From positions 1 to 64,000 of the forward strand of contig CAJIZT010000006.1 in NCBI GenBank assembly GCA_905182015.1: a stretch of 64,000 nt of DNA, read 5' to 3'. Under the pieces are notes generated by a model. It saw only the letters and a list, made by a program, of their open reading frames with translations. It was not told the DNA's origin and ran no database searches. This document shows positions 24,817 through 33,362 of this stretch, one piece after another. Position 1 is the stretch's first letter, and the number at the start of each line of letters is the position of its first letter. The position numbers were made by a program, and so were the translations under genes. The stretch comes from an alpha proteobacterium MED-G09. GTDB lineage: Bacteria; Pseudomonadota; Alphaproteobacteria; MED-G09.

Positions 24817-25814
24817 TGAAGGGTATTGTTCTAATAAATCTTGGTTCGCCAAAAGACTTAGAGCTTTCTTCAATCAAAAGCTACTTAAAGGAGTTTTTGT
24901 CTGATGATTACGTTCTTGATATTCCGAAATTAATTCAAAGAGTTTTAGTGAATTTTATAATAGTTCCCTTTCGATCTTCAAAAACTAAAAAAGCGTATGA
25001 GAGTATTTGGACTTTAAAAGGGTCCCCCTTGATTGTTAACACCAATCTTATTGCTAAAAAGCTACAAAAAAAAATGAATTTACCAGTAGAGGTAGCAATG
25101 CGCTATCAGGAGCCTTCAATAAGAAATGCAATTTTAAAATTATTAAAAAATGATTGTGATGAAATTATTGCTATACCTCTATACCCTCATTATGCTCAGG
25201 CAACCTCCCTAACCACACACTTAGAAGTCGAAAGGGTTATGAAGGATATCGACCCTAGTATTAATTTTTCTATTTCATCACCTTTTTATGCTGAGGATGG
25301 TTATATAAAATCTCTTTCTGAATCCATAAAAAATTATTTACCTAGTCAATTTGATTATCTTTTATTCAGCTATCATGGAATTCCCGAAAGGCATGTGAAA
25401 AAAATGGATCCTACACTATCTCATTGTTTAATTAATAAAAATTGCTGTAGTTTGAATTCTAAAGCCCACAAGTATTGTTATAAACATCAGGTTTTAAAGA
25501 CCTCGAACTTATGTGCTGAAGAATTGGGCTTAGACAAAGATCAGTGGGGTGTTTCCTTTCAGTCTAGAATTGGACCTGGATGGTTGCAGCCTTTTACGGA
25601 TAAGGTACTTGAGGAATTCCCCAAAAATGGAATAAAGAAAATAGCCGTTGTCTGCCCAGCATTTATTGCTGATAATTTAGAGACTTTAGAAGAGGTTGAT
25701 ATTAGAGCAAGAGAGACTTTTTTAGAATCCGGTGGTGAAGAATTTACTTTTATACCATGCATTAACGACAATGATATTTGGATTGATTTTTTAGCTAATT
25801 TTATAGCAGAATAA
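24816..25814 (+). CDS. hemH: Ferrochelatase with an internal cysteine-rich segment
   Basis: 332 residues. KGIVLINLGSPKDL opens the protein, catalytic His187 is in FSYHGIPERH, and VSFQSRIGPGWLQPFTD and FIADNLETLEE are diagnostic. It inserts ferrous iron into protoporphyrin IX, the last step of heme synthesis. Between the catalytic histidine and FQSR, the usual proteobacterial GDPYxCxC region is replaced by a longer segment with Cys204, Cys210, Cys211 and Cys221. This resembles ferrochelatases that hold a [2Fe-2S] cluster on internal cysteines. The ATG at 24816 overlaps the SDR stop codon. A MAPEG gene follows 35 bases later. Confidence 0.95.
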   Translation: MKGIVLINLGSPKDLELSSIKSYLKEFLSDDYVLDIPKLIQRVLVNFIIVPFRSSKTKKAYESIWTLKGSPLIVNTNLIAKKLQKKMNLPVEVAMRYQEPSIRNAILKLLKNDCDEIIAIPLYPHYAQATSLTTHLEVERVMKDIDPSINFSISSPFYAEDGYIKSLSESIKNYLPSQFDYLLFSYHGIPERHVKKMDPTLSHCLINKNCCSLNSKAHKYCYKHQVLKTSNLCAEELGLDKDQWGVSFQSRIGPGWLQPFTDKVLEEFPKNGIKKIAVVCPAFIADNLETLEEVDIRARETFLESGGEEFTFIPCINDNDIWIDFLANFIAE

Positions 25815-25849
25815 CTTTTGTTTATATTAAATATATTTAGGAGTTTGAA

Positions 25850-26239
25850 ATGAATGATTTTGTTTATCCCGGAATTTTAAGTAGTATTGCTCTGCTTGTT
25901 TATTATTTTACTTTATTAAAAGCTGGTACAGCTCGAGTAAAATATGATGTTAAGGCTCCCTCACATGATGGGCCAGATGAATATTTAAGAAAGGTTAGAG
26001 TGCATCAGAATACTTTAGAGCACCTAGCCCTTTTTCTTCCTGGTCTGTGGTTATTTTCATTTGCAGTAGACCCTGTATGGGCTTCAATTATTGGAATTTT
26101 ATGGCCTCTAGGAAGAATCGGTTATGCCTACGGATACTACAAAGATGCTGAAAAAAGAGGGTTAGGTTTATATATAAGTATGCCACCAATCTATATTTTT
26201 ATAATTGGCTCTTTAATAGGATTTTTTTTAAAAATTTAA
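25850..26239 (+). CDS. MAPEG-family membrane protein
   Basis: 129 residues with four hydrophobic segments. RVHQNTLEHLALFLPGLWLF and GRIGYAYGYYKDAEKRGLG match MAPEG proteins (membrane-associated proteins in eicosanoid and glutathione metabolism), including the E-x-L/H and Arg/Tyr residues that bind glutathione in family members. Bacterial members may be membrane glutathione transferases or peroxidases. AGGAG precedes the ATG. It lies 35 bases after hemH and 48 bases before the CurA-like gene, so it may head the following degradative operon or end the heme transcript. Confidence 0.85.
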   Translation: MNDFVYPGILSSIALLVYYFTLLKAGTARVKYDVKAPSHDGPDEYLRKVRVHQNTLEHLALFLPGLWLFSFAVDPVWASIIGILWPLGRIGYAYGYYKDAEKRGLGLYISMPPIYIFIIGSLIGFFLKI

Positions 26240-26287
26240 TCAGTAAGGATATTTAAAAATATTAGTTTAATTTTACAAAGGATAGTT

Positions 26288-27307
26288 ATGAGTAATTTAG
26301 GAAAAAATAAGCAATTAACTTTAGCAAAACATCCAAATGGTTTAACTCAAATAGATGATTTTTCTATCAAAGAAATCGATATACCTGAAATTAAGATCGG
26401 AGAGATTCTTATAGAGACCCACTATGTTGGAGTCGACGCAGCCCTAAGGTTAATAGTTAGGGATAGTGACGAGTTCTTGTTTCGTGTTCAACCCGGCGAT
26501 ATCATCCATGCAAATATAGCTGGTAAGGTAATTGCTTCAAATAACCCTGAATTTAATGTCGGTGAATTTGTAAATGGCTCTCTTGGGGTTCAAAGCTTTG
26601 CAATATCAGACGGCAGCAATTTAGAAAAATGCAATATAGACTTGGCTCCATTAGGTTCTTGGCTTGGAGGTTTCGGTGTATCAGGTTTAACTGCATATTT
26701 TGCTTTATTTGACGAATGTAAGCCACAACCTGGTCAAACTGTATTAATAACTGGTGCAGCAGGTGCTGTAGGGTCTATGGCAGGGCAATTAGCTAAATTA
26801 GCAGGGGCAAAAGTCATAGGAACAACAAGTAGTAAAGAAAAATGCAAATGGTTGATTGATGAACTGGGTTATGATGTTGCAATAAATTATAATGATGACG
26901 ATTGGTTTGAGCAACTCGAAAAAGAAGCCTCAAACCGCATTAATATTATTTTTGATAATACAGGTGGTTTTGTTATGAACGAAGGATTGAAATTAATTGC
27001 AATGCATGGAGTTGTTTTACTTTGTGGTTCAACATCTCAATATTCTCAGGAAAAAATGGATGGCCCATCAAATTATATTTGGCTGGGTAGCATGAGGGCA
27101 AGATTACAAGGTTTTGTAATTTTTGATTATGTTGAGAGGTATTCTGAGGCAAGAGAAAATATGTCCAATTGGATAAACTCAGGATTATTAAAAATTCCAG
27201 AGTATTGTTGTGATGGGGATATTGGTGATTTTCCCGAAACTTTCGGAAAACTCTTTGAAGGAAAGAATTTAGGGAAAATGCTTTTAAGACTTCCTATTGC
27301 TGATTAA
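26288..27307 (+). CDS. Zinc-free MDR oxidoreductase, CurA-like (second copy)
   Basis: 339 residues, the same length and layout as the protein at 5602. GVSGLTAYFALFDECKPQPGQTVLITGAAGAVGSMAGQLAKLAG is the nucleotide-binding region, and IIFDNTGGFVMNEGL is the family block. There are no structural or catalytic zinc cysteines. It would reduce alpha,beta-unsaturated carbonyls with NADPH. The two copies differ widely outside the core, so they are old paralogues. Here it precedes the EthA-like monooxygenase by 70 bases, which suggests it reduces an enone in the same pathway. Confidence 0.87.
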   Translation: MSNLGKNKQLTLAKHPNGLTQIDDFSIKEIDIPEIKIGEILIETHYVGVDAALRLIVRDSDEFLFRVQPGDIIHANIAGKVIASNNPEFNVGEFVNGSLGVQSFAISDGSNLEKCNIDLAPLGSWLGGFGVSGLTAYFALFDECKPQPGQTVLITGAAGAVGSMAGQLAKLAGAKVIGTTSSKEKCKWLIDELGYDVAINYNDDDWFEQLEKEASNRINIIFDNTGGFVMNEGLKLIAMHGVVLLCGSTSQYSQEKMDGPSNYIWLGSMRARLQGFVIFDYVERYSEARENMSNWINSGLLKIPEYCCDGDIGDFPETFGKLFEGKNLGKMLLRLPIAD

Positions 27308-27377
27308 TTGTAAATAAATAAGTCTAATTTTTTTATAAAATAGTGCCTTGTTAAATTTTTTATATTATAAGTTTATT

Positions 27378-28820
27378 ATGAAAAATCATTTTGATGTTTT
27401 AGTTGTAGGGGCAGGAATTTCTGGTATTGGAGCAGGTTATCATTTGCAAAACAAATGTCCTGGAAAGTCTTATGCAATTTTAGAAGGAAGAGAAACTATT
27501 GGAGGTACATGGGATTTATTTCGTTATCCAGGAATAAGGTCTGATTCAGATATGTATACATTGGGTTTTTCTTTTTATCCTTGGAAAGAAAAAGAAGCTA
27601 TTGCCAATGGGCCTGCGATTTTAAAATACCTTCATGAAACATCTGAAAAATTTAATATTAAAGAAAAAATAAAATTCGGTCATTACGTCAAAAGTGCTTC
27701 TTGGTCTTCAGATAATTCTATATGGGAGCTAGAGGTAAAATCAAAAGATCAAATTCAAATTATGACATGTAATTTTCTTTTTATGTGTTCAGGATATTAT
27801 TCTTATAAAGAAGGTTATACACCTAATTTTGCAGGTATTGATAATTTTAATGGTCGTATTGTACATCCTCAAAAATGGACTGAGGACATTAATTATAAAG
27901 ATAAGAATGTCATTGTTATTGGTAGCGGAGCAACTGCGGTGACAATTGTTCCTGAGATAGCCAAACAAGCAAAACATGTAACCATGCTTCAAAGGTCCCC
28001 AACATATGTTGTTTCTGCTCCTGAAAAAGACCCTTTAGCTAGAATCCTTCAGAAAATTTTACCAATAAAGGCTGCATATTTTCTAGTTAGATGGAAAAAT
28101 ATATTAAGACAGCATTGGTTTTTTAGGTTGTGTAAAAGAAATCCAAAAGCGGTAAAGAATTTTATCTTAAGTCAAATTCGAAAAGAACTTGGTCCAAATT
28201 ATGATATTAAAAAACATTTCACTCCAAATTATAATCCCTGGGATCAAAGAATGTGCTTAGTTCCTAATGGTGATTTGTTTCAATCAATTAATAATAAAAA
28301 AGCCTCAGTCGTTACTGATGAGATCGATTGCTTTACTAGTAATGGAATAAAATTAAAATCTGGTGATGAATTATCGGCTGATTTAGTGGTTACTGCTACT
28401 GGTCTCAATATGGAATTACTTAGCAATATAAACCTAACTGTTGATAATTCTAAAATTAATTTAACAAATACAGTTACATACAAAGGAATGATGTTTAGTG
28501 GTGTACCAAATTTAGTTTCAACATTCGGTTATACAAATGCATCTTGGACACTTGGCGCAGATCTAACATCTGAATATGTATGTAGACTTCTGAACCTTAT
28601 GGAAAAAAAATCTGTTAAAAAATGCTGTCCTGAAGCTAATGAAAATATTGTTAAAGATGAGAATTGGCTTAATCTCTCATCCGGATATATTGAAAGATCC
28701 AGGAATATTTTTCCAAAACAAGGCAAGGAAAAGCCATGGCAAAACAATCAAAATTTTATCAAAGATGTTTTTCAAATCCGCTATGGTGATCTAAAAGACG
28801 AGGATTTAAAATTTTCTTAA
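27378..28820 (+). CDS. EthA-like FAD-containing Baeyer-Villiger monooxygenase
   Basis: 480 residues. The FAD loop VVGAGISGIGAGYHLQ lies at residues 8-23, followed by GGTWDLFRYPGIRSDSDMYTLGF. The Baeyer-Villiger fingerprint F-x-G-x3-H-x3-W appears as FNGRIVHPQKWTED, and VIVIGSGATAVTIVPEIA is the NADPH loop. NYNPWDQRMCLVPNGDLF and FGYTNASWTL also match mycobacterial EthA. The enzyme inserts oxygen next to a ketone to give an ester or lactone. The residue after the Trp is Thr, where Pro or Asp is usual. I chose the ATG at 27378; earlier codons are unlike the family. Confidence 0.93.
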   Translation: MKNHFDVLVVGAGISGIGAGYHLQNKCPGKSYAILEGRETIGGTWDLFRYPGIRSDSDMYTLGFSFYPWKEKEAIANGPAILKYLHETSEKFNIKEKIKFGHYVKSASWSSDNSIWELEVKSKDQIQIMTCNFLFMCSGYYSYKEGYTPNFAGIDNFNGRIVHPQKWTEDINYKDKNVIVIGSGATAVTIVPEIAKQAKHVTMLQRSPTYVVSAPEKDPLARILQKILPIKAAYFLVRWKNILRQHWFFRLCKRNPKAVKNFILSQIRKELGPNYDIKKHFTPNYNPWDQRMCLVPNGDLFQSINNKKASVVTDEIDCFTSNGIKLKSGDELSADLVVTATGLNMELLSNINLTVDNSKINLTNTVTYKGMMFSGVPNLVSTFGYTNASWTLGADLTSEYVCRLLNLMEKKSVKKCCPEANENIVKDENWLNLSSGYIERSRNIFPKQGKEKPWQNNQNFIKDVFQIRYGDLKDEDLKFS

Positions 28821-28880
28821 GAATTTATATTAAGGGCTCAAAATTTATTATTTTAAAATTAGTTAAAATTTAGGAAAAAA

Positions 28881-30014
28881 ATGAAATCAAGAATTTGCGA
28901 TATGCTGGGAATAGAATTTCCTTTATTAGCCTTCTCCCACTGCAGAGATGTCGTAGTAGCTGTTTCTAAGGCTGGCGGAATGGGAGTTTTTGGTGCAGTA
29001 AGCTTATCCCCTGAAAAATTAAAAGAAGAGTTGAATTGGATTGATGAACATGTTGATGGTATGCCATATGGCATTGATTTAATTGTTCCAAATAAATTCG
29101 AAGGTAAGGGAGAAGATGTTTCAACAGATCAAATGCTTAATGCTATTCCGCAAGGACATAGAGATTTCGCTAAACAAATTCTTACTGATTACAATATCGA
29201 TACTGATGGTCTTGATGATGTTAGTGAGGGAGCGAAGCAATTTAGGAAAAGTTTATCTGATGAGGGCGCTGCAACATCTCTAGAGGTAGCTTTTGAGCAC
29301 CCAATTAAACTAGTTGCAAACGCCCTAGGTGTTCCCCCTAAAGTTATGCTTGATATGGGAAAAAAACATAATGTTGCAGTGGCGGCTCTGGTTGGCGCAA
29401 AGGAACATGCAATAAAACAAGTCGAGGCTGGTGTAGATATATTAATTGCATCTGGCGGAGAAGCGGGTGGTCATTGTGGTGATGTTTCGACTATGGTTTT
29501 AATTCCTGAGGTCTATAAAGCAATTCAAGAAATTAAAGATGTTCCTATTTTGGCAGCTGGAGGAATAACAACAGGATCACAAATGGCTGCAGCTATGTCA
29601 ATGGGGGCATCTGGTGCCTGGTGTGGTTCGGTTTGGCTTACGACATCAGAGGCAGAGACAAACCCTGTAGTTAAAGAAAAAATGTTAGCAGCTAGCTCCA
29701 GAGATACTGTGAGATCAAAAAGTAGAACTGGTAAAAACTCAAGACAGCTAAGATCTCCATGGACCGATGCTTGGGAAAAAAAAGGACCTGAGCCCCTTCC
29801 TATGCCATTACAGTCACTTGTTAGCGAACCTGCATTGAAAAAAATTGATAAATTATCTCAAGGCGGACATGAAGGTGCCAAAGAGCTTGCAACATATTGG
29901 GTTGGTCAAGGTGTTGGTTTGATGAGCCAATCTATGTCCTCCGGTGCAGTTGTTCAGGATTTTAAAGAAGAATTTGTTGAGGCCTATGAAAGACTCTCAA
30001 ACTACTTGAGTTAA
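28881..30014 (+). CDS. Nitronate monooxygenase / 2-nitropropane dioxygenase-family FMN protein
   Basis: 377 residues, a TIM barrel. MKSRICDMLGIEFPLLAFSHCRDVVVAVSKAGGMGVFGAVSL is the family start. IASGGEAGGHCGDVSTMVLIPEVYKAI and VPILAAGGITTGSQMAAAMSMGASGAWCGSVWL form the FMN-phosphate-binding strands. The family oxidises nitronates, but many members, including enoyl-reductase relatives, act on other substrates. A long insertion between residues about 70 and 150 (QGHRDFAKQIL onward) is seen in a subgroup. It follows the Baeyer-Villiger enzyme by 60 bases. Confidence 0.87.
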   Translation: MKSRICDMLGIEFPLLAFSHCRDVVVAVSKAGGMGVFGAVSLSPEKLKEELNWIDEHVDGMPYGIDLIVPNKFEGKGEDVSTDQMLNAIPQGHRDFAKQILTDYNIDTDGLDDVSEGAKQFRKSLSDEGAATSLEVAFEHPIKLVANALGVPPKVMLDMGKKHNVAVAALVGAKEHAIKQVEAGVDILIASGGEAGGHCGDVSTMVLIPEVYKAIQEIKDVPILAAGGITTGSQMAAAMSMGASGAWCGSVWLTTSEAETNPVVKEKMLAASSRDTVRSKSRTGKNSRQLRSPWTDAWEKKGPEPLPMPLQSLVSEPALKKIDKLSQGGHEGAKELATYWVGQGVGLMSQSMSSGAVVQDFKEEFVEAYERLSNYLS

Positions 30015-30029
30015 TATTACCTTTAATTA

Positions 30030-30953
30030 ATGTACATACCTATGAAATTTCTATTAATATTTTTACTTTTACCAGCTTTAACAGCCGGCTATTTGTTTAT
30101 TACAAAACCAAAAAATATGCCCTTTATAGGACATTTTGTTGATAAAATTTTATATGGATCTTTGTACTATATTGATAAACCAGATATTAGTTATACATAT
30201 GCAAAAAGAGATAATGTTAATTTAAAACTTCATTTTTTTATTCCAAAAAAATCAGAACTAAAATCAAGTGTTTTACTTTTCCATGGCGGTGGATGGGCAT
30301 TTGGGTCATCCTACTCCCTTTTTAAAATATGCAAAAATCTTGCTAAGGAAGGAATATTGTGTGCAAGTGCAGATTATAGGCTAGCATTAAAACATGATAC
30401 AAAAGTTAAAGACGCAATGCTAGATGCTGCTGACGCATATAAGTGGATGGTCAAAAATTCTGATAAATTGAACATTAGAAAAGGTCAAATTATGGTTGGA
30501 GGAGGGTCATCAGGCGGACATTTAGCTGCATCTTTGGCAATGATCCCTAATAAAAAAAATAAAACTTATGATAATATTAAAGCAATGATATTGTTTAATC
30601 CCGCTCTAAATACTTCATTTTTAAATGAAAAAATTCCTGATAATATAAATGAAAGAAGAAAAAAGTTATGGCTTTATTTAAGAAAGCTTTTTGAAGGAAA
30701 ACCGGAGGATCTTTCACCTTCAAATTTTATTCGAAGCGATCTCCCTCCCTCAATTATATTTCATGGAGAGAAGGATAAAACAATTCCAATTTTTTTAATT
30801 GAAGATTTTACTAAAGAAATGAAAGAAAAAGGTAATCAAGTCGATTTATTAAAATGGAAAGATAGTGGACATCAGTTTTATCGTTGGGACAAAAAGGCTT
30901 ATCCTGAGGTAATGGAAAAGTTAATATTATTTGTTAAAGCACAAAGTAAGTAA
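30030..30953 (+). CDS. Alpha/beta-hydrolase fold esterase (hormone-sensitive-lipase type)
   Basis: 307 residues. A hydrophobic N-terminus (residues about 5-24) may be a signal anchor. HGGGW at 85-89 is the oxyanion-hole motif of the HSL family, and the nucleophile elbow is GGGSSGGHL (G-x-S-x-G). The catalytic Asp is in HGEKDKTIP and the His in DSGHQF. Two ATG codons (30030, 30042) are possible starts. The protein would hydrolyse esters, and stands 15 bases after the nitronate-monooxygenase-like gene, so it could cut the ester made by the Baeyer-Villiger enzyme. Confidence 0.9.
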   Translation: MYIPMKFLLIFLLLPALTAGYLFITKPKNMPFIGHFVDKILYGSLYYIDKPDISYTYAKRDNVNLKLHFFIPKKSELKSSVLLFHGGGWAFGSSYSLFKICKNLAKEGILCASADYRLALKHDTKVKDAMLDAADAYKWMVKNSDKLNIRKGQIMVGGGSSGGHLAASLAMIPNKKNKTYDNIKAMILFNPALNTSFLNEKIPDNINERRKKLWLYLRKLFEGKPEDLSPSNFIRSDLPPSIIFHGEKDKTIPIFLIEDFTKEMKEKGNQVDLLKWKDSGHQFYRWDKKAYPEVMEKLILFVKAQSK

Positions 30954-30964
30954 AGGATTGTTAA

Positions 30965-31867
30965 ATGCCATTAAAGACATCAATTTTTGGATCATTAATT
31001 AGCATAATTTTAGCCGGTTTTATAGCGGTTTTATCAAGTGAAGGAGGTCTTACTATACTTGGTATTCCATCCTTAATTTTTTGTGCTATTTACTCTTTTA
31101 GTGTGCATTGGATTTTTTTTATCCATGGTTATTTTTATCAAACTGAACACTATTTTGATGCTACTGGGAGCCTTACTTATATTAGCCTCTCACTAATTTT
31201 AATTGTCACCTCTTGCTTCAGTATCGGCGAATATGGTTTTAACCCCTATTCTTTTATAATCGGTTCCATGGTTATTATTTGGGCTATTAGGCTTGGATCA
31301 TTCTTGTTTAAAAGGGTGAAGGATGTTGGGCAGGATATTAGATTCCTTGAAATGAAAAAAGATTTTTTCTGGTTTCTTATGACATGGACTTTATCGGGAC
31401 TTTGGGTCTTCTTAACTTATACAGCCGGTCTACTAGCAATGACTTCTGTTAATTTAGAATCCTCATTTAGTTACTACCAATACTTTTGCCTAATTTTAGG
31501 CTCTACTTTTTGGATTATAGGATTTGGCATTGAAGTTATATCTGATCATCAAAAAAAGATTTTTCGACAGAACATATCCAATAAAGGAAATTTTATAAAA
31601 AGCGGACTATGGTCCTGGTCTAGACATCCAAATTATTTTGGAGAAATAGTTCTTTGGCTTGGTATTGCAATAATTGCCCTTCCTTTAATGGAGGGTTTTA
31701 AGTACATAGTTTTAATTTCTCCTTTATTTGTTTATTTTCTTTTAACAAGAGTTAGTGGTATTCCGATGCTTGAAAAAAGTTCAGATCGAAAGTGGGCTGA
31801 TGACCTTGATTATATTGAATATAAAAAAAATACACCTATATTATTTTTTAAAAAACCTAGTCTTTAA
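30965..31867 (+). CDS. DUF1295 membrane protein (steroid 5-alpha-reductase-like)
   Basis: 300 residues with about six to seven hydrophobic segments. SGLWSWSRHPNYFGEIVLWLGI, near residue 215, is the conserved NADPH/substrate region of the DUF1295 and steroid 5-alpha-reductase families. VWAIRLGSFLFKRV-like sequence (WAIRLGSFLFKRVKDVGQD) is another hallmark. The family reduces C=C bonds in sterols or lipids, though many DUF1295 proteins are untested. It follows the hydrolase by 11 bases and overlaps the end of the convergent MFS gene by 11 bases. Confidence 0.87.
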   Translation: MPLKTSIFGSLISIILAGFIAVLSSEGGLTILGIPSLIFCAIYSFSVHWIFFIHGYFYQTEHYFDATGSLTYISLSLILIVTSCFSIGEYGFNPYSFIIGSMVIIWAIRLGSFLFKRVKDVGQDIRFLEMKKDFFWFLMTWTLSGLWVFLTYTAGLLAMTSVNLESSFSYYQYFCLILGSTFWIIGFGIEVISDHQKKIFRQNISNKGNFIKSGLWSWSRHPNYFGEIVLWLGIAIIALPLMEGFKYIVLISPLFVYFLLTRVSGIPMLEKSSDRKWADDLDYIEYKKNTPILFFKKPSL

Positions 31868-33131
31868 TAAGGTCATCTTTTAAATATTTTCCAGCCATAT
31901 AGTAATGAAAAGCACACCATATCTTTAAAGAGGCAAAGAAAAGAAGGCTATATCTTAATGATTCCTTTCCATACTCAGAATGTAATATATCACTCAGAAT
32001 TCCAACTGATTGAGGGCCAAAGCCTAAACCTATTATATTAATGACGAATAATAGTATTGCTGCTGCTACAGATCTCATTCTAAGCTCAACCATTCCCTGC
32101 GTTTGACTGAATGTAGCTGCTTGATAAAAATTACCAAGAGCAACGGGGATAATTAGCCATAACAGTGAAGAATTAGCAGTTGTGCTAAGATAAACTAAAA
32201 AATAAAGTGGACCAGATAAGAGCATAGCAATTGCAGCAACCCAAAGAGACCATCGCACATCCTTAGCACCAAAGTAATCTGATAAATAACCACCTAAAAA
32301 TATTCCTAAACCACCTGGTATTCCAAGAATCAATCCTAAATACCAACCAACATCACTTGTTTGCATCCCATAAGATCTTTGGAAAAATGATGGCAGCCAT
32401 GTTATTGCCCCATACCCAACGAAGGCAGCTAATGATGCAGCAAATACTAAATGTCTAAATGACTTTTTCTTTAGTAAGAAAGAAATTGTTTCAAAAATAG
32501 TTGGCTGCTCTCGTGTATCAGCTCTTCCTTCTGCTTGCCCTCGTATAGGCTCCTTAACAGTTAATCTAAATATTAATGCGAGTAATAACCCTGGAATACC
32601 GACAACAAAAAAGGCTAATCTCCAACCAAAAATTTCATTAATCCAACCCCCGGCAAATAAACCAAACATTATTCCAAAAGGTATACCCAGGGAGTAAATC
32701 CCTAACGCAGTTGACCTAGTATTTGCTGGAAAATAATCAGATATCATTGAATGAGCAGGTGGGCTACATCCTGCTTCACCAACACCAACACCAATTCTCG
32801 CAAATAATAGGTGAAAGAAGTTTTGAGCTAAACCAGATAAGGCTGTCATAAAGCTCCATACCGCTATTGAAACAGCAATAAGATTTCTTCTATTTCCTCT
32901 ATCAGCATATTTAGCGATAGGAATCCCTAAGGTTGCATAGAATAATGCAAAAGCGAACCCGGTTAGAAAACCCAAGGATGTATCGGAAAGGCCTAGATCT
33001 ATTTTTATGGATTCAAGTAAAATTGATAAAATTTGCCTATCAATGAAATTAAATGTGTAGACCACAACTAATATTCCAAGAGCATAATTTCTTATCGATG
33101 TGGTCGGTTTAATAGTATCAGTTTGTGACAT
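31857..33131 (-). CDS. MFS transporter, spinster-like
   Basis: 424 residues with 12 predicted membrane helices. The opening FNFIDRQILSILLESIKIDLGLSDTSLGFLTGFAFALFYATLGIP and the loop KYADRGNRRNLI are typical of the spinster-like (Spns) branch of the major facilitator superfamily. GVGEAGCSPPAHSMISDYFP and the central loop with KEP-x-R-G are also family features. Substrates of bacterial members include hydrophobic acids and lipids, but no substrate can be named here. It is transcribed away from the acyl-CoA dehydrogenase operon across a 231-base gap, which suggests shared control with it. Confidence 0.9.
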   Translation of the reverse strand: MSQTDTIKPTTSIRNYALGILVVVYTFNFIDRQILSILLESIKIDLGLSDTSLGFLTGFAFALFYATLGIPIAKYADRGNRRNLIAVSIAVWSFMTALSGLAQNFFHLLFARIGVGVGEAGCSPPAHSMISDYFPANTRSTALGIYSLGIPFGIMFGLFAGGWINEIFGWRLAFFVVGIPGLLLALIFRLTVKEPIRGQAEGRADTREQPTIFETISFLLKKKSFRHLVFAASLAAFVGYGAITWLPSFFQRSYGMQTSDVGWYLGLILGIPGGLGIFLGGYLSDYFGAKDVRWSLWVAAIAMLLSGPLYFLVYLSTTANSSLLWLIIPVALGNFYQAATFSQTQGMVELRMRSVAAAILLFVINIIGLGFGPQSVGILSDILHSEYGKESLRYSLLFFASLKIWCAFHYYMAGKYLKDDLIKD

Positions 33132-33182
33132 TTATTCCTCAAAAAGTTCAGATTTTAAATATATGCAATTTAATTACTAATA

Positions 33183-33220
33183 CTAGAAAATTTTATTTAA
33201 AGTTTCTAGTTTTATTCTAG
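33183..33220. promoter_or_regulatory. Inverted-repeat candidate operator between the MFS gene and the acyl-CoA dehydrogenase operon
   Basis: CTAGAAA (33183-33189) and TTTCTAG (33203-33209) form a perfect 7-base inverted repeat with a 13-base spacer. A further TTCTAG follows at 33215-33220. It lies in the 231-base gap between two divergent genes, where a repressor site would be expected. Seven-base arms arise by chance in AT-rich DNA, and no regulator gene is nearby, so this is only a candidate. Confidence 0.25.
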
Positions 33221-33362
33221 TCATAAAAATAGAAATTTGAGAATTAATTGGGTATTTTTTTTAATCCTTTAAAAAATACAATAGATTTAATGGCATAGCT
33301 CTGATAAGAAAGAGTGTTGAATTTTAGTGTTATTGTAGGATGAAAGAAAAAGGATTTATAAT

